64,000 nt of DNA, taken from positions 370,318-434,317 of the forward strand of contig ML210150.1 of the NCBI GenBank assembly GCA_004369085.1, given 5' to 3'. The position numbers were made by a program, and so were the translations under genes. The stretch's first letter is position 1, and each line of letters opens with the position of its first letter. Below are positions 57,265 to 64,000 of the stretch, piece by piece. The notes beneath the pieces are model-generated. The model was not told the origin of the DNA and did no database searches. It was given only the letters and a program-made list of their open reading frames with translations. The DNA comes from Coprinopsis marcescibilis (lineage: Eukaryota; Basidiomycota; Agaricomycetes; Agaricales; Psathyrellaceae).

Positions 57265-59638
57265 ATGACCAAAACTTTTTCAAATGTGCAAGAGCATTCG
57301 AAAACAACCGCAATGTCTTCTTCCTCCAGCCAAAATCACCATCGGGATCCTTCAAATCAAGACCCAGGAAACTCAAAAGTCAACCAACCGCAACCGCACA
57401 CGCTTGTCGACTTCCAAAACTTAGAGGGAGCCGAAAACCGCAGGCGCAGGTTGTATGACATATGGCAAAGCCTATCGCATCCAGCTCCGCCGGCGAACCC
57501 ATCGCATTCCAAGGGCGACGTTGACGACCACTCGGTAACACCAGAGACTGCTAAATCTCTCAAGGCGATATACGACCATGAATTGGTGGGTAGGTGCAAG
57601 GCAGACCCCTCCGGTTCGAAACCTTCGCCGGTCAGCTGGGAAGAGTTTCAGTTTTACGCCAATGCAAAGGAAGCAGGTAGGAAAGCAGTTCCCATTTTCG
57701 ACCACATACTGAGTACAATGCTTTCCAGAGCTCTGGCATATCTTTCATGACGACCTGGATCTAGACGGAAATGGACATTTGGACAGACATGAGCTGAACA
57801 CGGCACTCAAGAAGTCGGGTGCGTCGTGTACCCTACTACGTTAACAAAGCTTACTGATGACGATTGCAGGTATTGACCTAGATCCAGCGACCCTTTCCGA
57901 CTTTTTAGCGGCTCTGTCTTCGGACTCTGATTCGGCGCGAATTACATTTGGAAATTTCAGAGACTTTTTGATCTTGCTACCGCGGAGAGCGTCGCCGGAC
58001 GAGATGTTTCGCTTCTACAAAGTGAAAAGCTACCTCGGAGACGATGGGCGGGGTCCTGCTCGTGTCAATATGGAAGGTCCGCTGCTTATCTTGTGTTCCA
58101 TGTGGAATCCTTGCAAACGAGCATCTTTACAGGTGATGTCAGCCTTAGTGCAGAGGACAAACCCCCGGTTACGGCGCAACACGGTACACCAACTATACAC
58201 GGCATACACCTTCCGCAGAATAATCGGACCTATGATTGGGACGAGGAAGAAGAAGGCTTTTATGATGATGACGGCTCAGTTATAGACCACAATTCTCTAG
58301 AAGGGCATACCGCTCTCAAGTTTCTGTTTGCTGGAGGTGTCGCCGGTGCAAGTAAGGACGTGTTAAGACTGGCTTCAAAGTTGATATTCAACTTCATCCT
58401 TTACAGTTTCTAGAACGTGTACAGCACCATTCGACCGACTGAAAGTGTTCCTCATAACAAGACCACCTGAACTCAGCGGCACACCAGGTGGTGGAAGCAA
58501 TGGATTCAAACTTCTAAGCTCGGCAATGACTCGTATATATGCGGAAGGTGGTGTTCTCGCCTTTTGGACCGGTAATGGCCTCTCCGTAGCCAAGATCTTT
58601 CCGGAATCCGCTATCAAATTCTTCACATATGAATCATCTGTGGGTATACGCAAAACTGACGCTTGGAATCGACTTGCTGATTTATACCTTTCAGAAACGG
58701 GCATTCGCGAAGTACTGGGATAAAGTTGACGACCCAAGAGATATCAGCGGCGTAAGTCGCTTTATGTCTGGAGGAATTGGTGGAATTAGCAGTCAATTGA
58801 GTAAGCTCCGTCGTTTGGATCGACCTCTTAACTGGATATTAACATCACCTTATCAAGGCATATATCCGATTGAAACGCTAAAGGTGTGCCTCAATGTAGC
58901 AGCGAGTTTAGGATAGAGAGTCTAATCGCCCGGCAGACACAAATGATGAGCAACGTGGGCGATAAACGGCCATCGATGTTGCAGTCGATACGGCACATTT
59001 ATGCCCTTGGTGGTGTCCGGCGGTTTTATCGAGGCCTGACGGTACGTTCATCTACGACATTTGCATACATCTCTAATGACGACGTACGGCGTAGGTGGGA
59101 TTGCTCGGCGTGTTCCCGTGCGTTTGAATCGATCTCGTCAACCCCTGATCCCTTAATTAATCTCTTCATCAGTTACTCAGCTATCGATATGAGCACCTTC
59201 GAAGCGCTTAAACTCGCGTATCAGCGTTCGCTTGGCAAAGAAGAGCCTGGAGTCCTTGCCTTGCTCGCATTTGGAAGTATTTCGGGAAGCGTAGGGGCGA
59301 CAAGTGTCTATCCCCTCAACCTTGTCCGAACACGCCTGCAAGCGTCAGGGTCCCCAGGCCACCCTCAACGTTACACGGGCGTGGTGGATGTCGCAATTAA
59401 AACATGGGAGACAGACGGCTGGCGTGGGTTCTACCGTGGCTTGTTTCCTACTCTGGCCAAGGTATGCGATTTTGTGCTTAATTGGGTTTCTGAGCTCACT
59501 TGCGTATCTCCTTGACAGGTTGTACCCGCCGTGTCAATATCTTACGTTGTTTATGAGCATACCAAACGCAGGTCAGTATTGCCGCTGTTTTCTTGTGGCT
59601 TACCATTGACATTCGGCTGCTTCAGGCTCGGGGTGTAA
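57265..59638 (+). CDS. Calcium-binding mitochondrial carrier (SCaMC/Sal1-like)
   Basis: Twelve exons (57265-57676, 57729-57818, 57870-58076, 58133-58351, 58407-58639, 58695-58800, 58858-58883, 58937-59041, 59095-59117, 59173-59461, 59519-59571, 59626-59638) give 591 residues. The N-terminal half has EF-hand features, clearest in FHDDLDLDGNGHLDRHELNT with a full calcium loop. The C-terminal half has three carrier repeats: TCTAPFDRLKVFLITRPP, SQLSIYPIETLKTQMM and VGATSVYPLNLVRTRLQASG, each a Px(D/E)xx(K/R) signature. This is the ATP-Mg/phosphate carrier group of the inner mitochondrial membrane. Exons 7, 9 and 12 are 26, 23 and 13 nt. A second ATG at 57313 is an alternative start. Confidence 0.93.
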
Positions 59639-60184
59639 TTCGACGTCTTCCTCGACACTGACAAGACCCTATGTACACAGCAAAATAGCATATAGTCATT
59701 ATATATTCATTCAAGCATACCATCTAGACGTTTTCTTCGAGTCACGCGCCGTTAATGTGAGATTGATAGATGATTTTTATTCGTTTCTTGTCGTGGTATA
59801 TATCTACTGAAACTAATGGATTATGGGAGTCGTGAGATAACCATTAGGAATCCGGGGTAGTATGAATAGTAAAGAGCAGAGGTATGTAGTGGTTTCACTT
59901 GATGAGATTGAGCATGGAGAAATAGCTGGGCCAAAGTCGTGAATCGTTGCAAATTGCAGTGTAAAGATCCTCAGGCAGGCGGAGACGAGATGGGTAGCAT
60001 GGCTGCGTAACGCAGTAAGTAACAAACTGAATAATGTCACGAGCGCCATTAGAAAGACCAATGTAGTCAGACTGTCAACGGTGGACGTAATTGTCGGTTA
60101 TCGTGCAGGCGGAATTCGGGTTCGGAAAGATATCGCACAAAAGACGTAGTCAGGATGAGTAAGAATCTTCAACTTGTAAGCCGG
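59639..60184. other. Intergenic region with two converging 3' ends
   Basis: This 546 bp lies between the stop codons of the mitochondrial carrier (+) and the VTT-domain gene (-). It is AT-rich near 59690-59720 and 59770-59820, fitting poly(A) regions for both. No gene or RNA is seen. Confidence 0.45.
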
Positions 60185-61497
60185 TCATGACGGAAGGTCC
60201 TCGAGTCTCCTTTTTTCTTGCACAAGGACGTTGAGCTCTGCCTCCATTTGTGCCCTGTCTTGTGTTCGGGATCGTGAAGTCATTCGGATCTTTGTTCGCC
60301 ACTCTTTTACCCATTTCCACCGTGCCTGCCGGGCTTCGTGTGTCATTATTGGTCGTGCGGTAACCGGAGTGATTAATGAGCGAAGATAGTCGCGGCCAAG
60401 AATTGGGGCAAGTGATAGGAATGATAGGAAAACGAGCTTGAAGATGATCTCAGGGGTGGTAATGAGTGACGATATTGTCTGTGACGACGGCGAAGGTGTT
60501 TTTGCCACTGTCTGCAGTATGTCGCCAATCTATTAAAATGACATCAGCGAGCGTTAACGGTGGGGTTGCAAAAAAAGGCATACTTGACACGTGACCGCAG
60601 TCCAAGGAAGGCACCCAATGAAAGTCCCCAACATACAGTCCACCAAGGGGACTCCGCAGACGCCGCAGGCAATGTTGATACCCGACCATGGCACGACACC
60701 AATTAACCGCAAAATAGATAGCCTCACCCAGGCTGATGATTTTGTTGATCCAGAATCCTCCGAGTAGTCGCCTCCCAACGCGTTTCGCGTCATGTCCAGT
60801 GCGCGAGGGAACATGTACATGAGAAAAGGCGCGAGTGGAGTTGAAAGAAGGGTTGCACACGCAGACCCGATGGTGGTGAGTGCGGTAAGCATCACGGTTG
60901 CGAATGCGGGAGAGAAGAGTGCACCGGCTAGGACATTCTATTGATCGATGAGGCGAGAAGCGCTGCGGAGCTGAACAATGCACGTACCCATAGTACGCTA
61001 CCCGGGATTGACCAAGCATGCTTCCAAATGGCTGAGATTGCCATTACGGATAGTACGTGGAGCAGAGGCCACAGTCCGCTTTGGGAATATGCGGTTAGTT
61101 CCCGGCCGATCTGAGCGAGGTCCGAGAGTGTACGGGGCCATGCCATGGATATTGGAAGAGATGCGAGACTGTAAAAGACGACAGCCGTTGAGAGGGGTAG
61201 GGAAAGGATGACCAAGAGCATTGAGGGTGAGACCTGGGGCAGGGCTTGATCAGCATGGCTTGAAGTGTGAGAGACGAAAATAATACCGCAGGAAACCCTT
61301 GGAGCCATTGGGACGACGCTGGTTTTTCTGGCAGAGGCACGATGAAAGATTCCTGGGTAGATGCTGAGAGAGGAAGCACGTATTCCTCTGAACTCGAGCG
61401 AGGGGTCATGATGGTGAAGGTGGGAGGATGCGTTGAAGAAAGATGGAGCCACTGCAGGAAGCGAGAAGCAAATAGGACGAGCATTGAGGACGAGGCA

Positions 61498-61529
<32 letters not shown>

Positions 61530-61748
61530 CTGGATATGCTGCGGTTGGATGGCTGGGGCGCTGATTGGGGAGGAGAGCGATGTCTGGAGGGTCTGCGGGT
61601 CGTGCGAGTGGGTGTTGTGGTCGTCTGGGGCGTGGAGACACGACGAGGAGCGACGACGGCCAAGAGTCTGCAACGACAAGGCCGGTCTGACGTTTATAGA
61701 GGATGCCCTGTGACGGGAAACTGGCGGAGGCTGGAGTCCTGTAGACAT
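60185..61748 (-). CDS. VTT-domain (SNARE-associated Golgi, Tvp38/TMEM64-like) membrane protein
   Basis: Four exons (61748-61287, 61233-60988, 60937-60584, 60529-60185) encode 468 residues, all junctions in phase 0. The first 150 residues are Ser/Pro/His-rich and include a run of ten or more Ser encoded by a microsatellite. Membrane spans follow: MLLVILSLPLSTAVVFYSLA, GLWPLLHVLSVMAISAIW, then the VTT core IPGSVLWNVLAGALFSPAFA, ALTTIGSACATLLSTPLAP and RLIGVVPWSGINIACGVCGV. The domain order fits Tvp38/TMEM64 (DedA-related) proteins of Golgi or ER, some of which are lipid scramblases. The C-terminus is a basic cytosolic helix (RWKWVKEWRTKIRM). Confidence 0.82.
61498..61527. repeat. (GAC)10 trinucleotide repeat coding poly-Ser
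   Basis: Ten perfect GAC copies on the plus strand, read as TCG-type Ser codons in the minus-strand VTT gene. It is a coding microsatellite likely to vary in length between strains. Confidence 0.9.
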
Positions 61749-62056
61749 TAGTTACTGCGCTACAAAGATGTTGGCAGAAATAAATCAGCGTTCGGCATCA
61801 TCATTTCGTAGTCGATCCGGCATCTGTCGTGCCATTCTGACTCATCACTCATTTGTCACCTCCCCCGCTTTTCCGTCATCACATAACTGCTGACTGGCCC
61901 GGGGTCCGTCGTTAGCGCTGGACTCTCGCTCTGCCTTATTTCATTCGTCTCAGTTCATCTCTCGTAACTCTGTCTCTGCTTTGCAATGGTTCGCATAAGC
62001 CGTGTGGCGTGATACACAGTGACAACTGACAATGAAGTAAAAAGTATACAGTCATT
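61749..62056. other. Intergenic region between eL36 and VTT gene
   Basis: This 308 bp contains the 3' region of eL36 and the promoter of the VTT-domain gene, both on the minus strand. No further feature is recognised. Confidence 0.4.
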
Positions 62057-62537
62057 TTAGTGAGCCGTCCTCCTGCTCTCCTGGATAACGTTCGAGAGCT
62101 CTTCCAACTTGCGTTTCGATCGCAAGAGCGTCCCAAGCTGTAATACAACATTGAGTATTCCCGCATAACCGGAACAGCCATATCTGGTTCACGAACCCTC
62201 TTCTTAGTCAACTTGCGTGCCTTCTTATCCTGCGCACGGAATCAGAATTTCTTCTCCAATCAATTAGCACTTGCTGTATCGTACCTTTGAGTTCCTCAAC
62301 AGCTCCAGCACTCGTCGCTCATACGCAGAGAATCCAGCAACCTCCCGGATGATCGAGCGCACAAACTTGGTCTTCGTCGACTGGACACCCTTGCGCTCGC
62401 TGGGGCGCTGGCTTTTGGCGATGGGGGTCGTGGGGTGGCCCTTGTTGAGGCCTACTCGGAGGTCTGCAGGTCAATCGTTCTGGTCAATCCTGGCAACAGT
62501 GTTCCGTCGTAACGTTGCACTCACTGGTGCGAGCCAT
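62057..62537 (-). CDS. RPL36: 60S ribosomal protein eL36
   Basis: Four exons (62537-62525, 62463-62285, 62229-62197, 62137-62057) encode 101 residues, the standard size. Exon 1 is 13 nt and encodes Met-Ala-Arg-Thr. The joined protein reads [20 protein letters not shown], then [40 protein letters not shown] and [20 protein letters not shown]. Residue 5 is Asn from the A|AC junction. It is highly basic, as expected for a large-subunit surface protein. An E-box-like CACGTG lies about 80 nt upstream on the same region. Confidence 0.95.
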
Positions 62538-62773
62538 TTCTTGAGGTCGGGACGAGGGGCGTTTGAGGCACTTATCGAATATCGCCCTCACCGAGTCTGT
62601 CAAGTCACGTGGTCGGTGGCTGCAGCTGCTATACAGTACCTTCTCACGGTTACAAAAGGCATATCATTAGATGATCTTATCTTATCGACATGTTCGGCAC
62701 TACTGCCCCATCATAAAGAAGATATGAGATAGGAGCTGATAGGAAAGAATATATTACAACATGGTCTCTTGCT

Positions 62774-63960
62774 CTAGACTTGTGCAGTCGCTCCCCAGGA
62801 ACTGCCGAGTGATGTCCATTGCCGAACCGACTTGACCTTTCCCCCAGAATTTCTATCTGGGACGGCGACCCGATTGTAATGGGACAATACAGTTCGAGGG
62901 GGGTCTTCCCTGTCCTTGGGCGTCAGCGGCATCACAGAAGAGACAGGCGAAGATGTGGTCGATGTAGGTGAGGCAAGCTCTGCAGCCTTGAACCCGACAT
63001 GTCGTTGCCCTCGCTGACGCTCCTGCACTGGAATGTTCCGTTCTTCCTCCTCTTCCTCCTCTTCGTCGTCATCTTCATCTGGGTCTGCCGCCTCCTGTAG
63101 ATAGACAGTACCGTAAATAAACATCTCGCCGCTTTCAGGCCTTGAAAACTTACGGCGTCAAAGTCCTCCATCTGGCGGTCTTCTTCCTCCTCCTCTTCAG
63201 TGTCGTCGTAGTCATCGTCCTCGTCGATCCAAGTTCCACGGTAATCAACCATATCCAATTCCTCGGGGGATTCGGGCCTTAGTCGGAGCCACTGCATGCG
63301 TGGCCCGCTTTTGGCCCGTTCACTGACCTTGAATCCATATATTCGAGGAACGTAAACGAAACCATTGGCGCGCTTCTGCCCCCCGTGAGGGTTGGGGTTC
63401 ACAAAGGGCGACACACGCGCGCTGTTGCTGCTTCCCCCGCTGCGAGGCGATAAAGGAGATCCACCAGAAATCGGGGCCTTCCAGAACGGCGCAGGCGCTA
63501 ACTCGCGATAGGTTTGGAAGAACAAGTGGGCGAATGTGGTACCGAAGAAAGCGCCTAAATATCGTGTTCAGCGGCCTTATCAACAATCTTGTAAAGAACG
63601 ATGCCGTACCATCCACTCCTTGGAATCTGCTGCTCGGGGGCACGAAGATGTCATTGCAATTTGGGCAGAAAAGCTTGACTGTGTCCACTCCGGGCATATC
63701 TGAGCGACCGCAAGGCACGACGTTGCACGAAACGCAGTAGACACGAGGGCAAGAGCCAAAAACCCCGTTTTCGTATTTTTCCGCCTGCAAAGATAGGGTC
63801 AACGATGCCGTCAACTTTCGGAGTTGCCTATGAAGAGTACACACCATGGCCTGCAGGCCCGCACGCGTCAGGATAAACCGTTGGTGGACTAGTCCATAAA
63901 GCATTTCTGCAGACGATTCGACGATTGAAACGTCGGGGATCTTGGAAGCGTCCTCATCCT
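62774..63960 (-). CDS. CKB1: Casein kinase 2 regulatory subunit beta (5' end beyond right edge)
   Basis: Four exons are visible (63960-63845, 63784-63610, 63554-63154, 63094-62774); the first coding exons lie past 64000, and 63961-64000 looks like intron. The sequence has ESSAEMLYGLVHQRFILTRA, the zinc finger with CPRVYCVSC and FCPNCNDIF, which drives dimerisation, then FFGTTFAHLFFQTYREL and GFVYVPRIYGFKVSERAKSG. This is the CK2-beta core that stabilises and targets the kinase. It is longer than animal CK2-beta: a Ser/Gly-rich insert before FVYVPRIYGF, and a 150-residue tail with long Asp/Glu runs around intron 3 and a basic/Ser-rich end. Confidence 0.93.
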
Positions 63961-64000
63961 CTGCACAACGGTTGAGCGAGACGCCTATGAGGTGAATCGG

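Noticed and set aside
61267..61713. 148-codon plus-strand frame with poly-Asp
   Set aside because: It is antisense to the VTT-domain gene; the poly-Asp is the mirror of the Ser-coding GAC repeat.

Overview
This is a nuclear segment of a basidiomycete, most likely an agaricomycete mushroom. The genes carry many short GT-AG introns, mostly about 45-60 nt and several as short as 37 nt. Tiny exons are common, including starting exons of 8, 10 and 13 nt. Both strands are densely and alternately used, and every recognisable protein is eukaryotic and fungal. I rebuilt 32 protein-coding genes by joining exons where splice sites, reading phase and family alignment agreed, plus one tRNA-Gln(CUG). I saw no CRISPR array, prophage, intact transposon or secondary-metabolite cluster.

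Left third (1-22 kb). A 5' fragment of the ribosome-rescue factor Pelota/Dom34 (-) diverges from a TXNDC9/Plp1 thioredoxin-fold co-chaperone (+). A secreted GH18 chitinase follows (-). Then come 3.3 kb with no supportable gene, a disordered Ser/Pro-rich protein with two Pumilio-type sites downstream, and a coiled-coil/RD-rich protein that resembles WTAP/Mum2. Next are an ankyrin-repeat protein, a SUT/SLC45-like sugar transporter, mitochondrial EF-G2, the prenylcysteine methyltransferase Ste14/ICMT, and ribosomal protein uL6 (RPL9).

Middle third (22-44 kb). This holds the 3'-end processing factor Pcf11, a PIN-domain ribonuclease (Swt1-like) ending 14 nt before a GT32 mannosyltransferase (Sur1/Csh1-like), an MFSD10-like MFS transporter, and pseudouridine synthase Pus7 (with an RGG-rich insert). 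It continues with OMP decarboxylase (Ura3), AP-1 sigma, glutamine synthetase, the cohesion-loading subunit Dcc1, a nuclear DUF262 protein, a SAM-like fungal protein and a TspO-family protein.

Right third (44-64 kb). This holds tRNA-Gln, trifunctional HIS4, pyruvate dehydrogenase E1-beta, a short-chain dehydrogenase, an ACMSD-like amidohydrolase, a membrane-anchored alpha/beta hydrolase, NAD-isocitrate dehydrogenase subunit 1, an unrecognised protein, an EF-hand mitochondrial carrier (SCaMC), a VTT-domain (SNARE-associated Golgi) membrane protein, eL36, and most of the casein kinase 2 beta subunit running off the right edge.

The block is dominated by housekeeping functions: amino-acid, pyrimidine and TCA metabolism, translation and mRNA 3'-end processing. 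Genes often sit head to head with 75-270 bp between start codons, which suggests shared promoters. The points most worth following are the WTAP-like gene, the eukaryotic DUF262 gene with a 7-nt exon, the very tight PIN/GT32 tandem, the possible frameshift or 37-nt intron in the SAM-like gene, and the RGG insert in Pus7. Product names rest on recognised motifs and family order; no database search was run.
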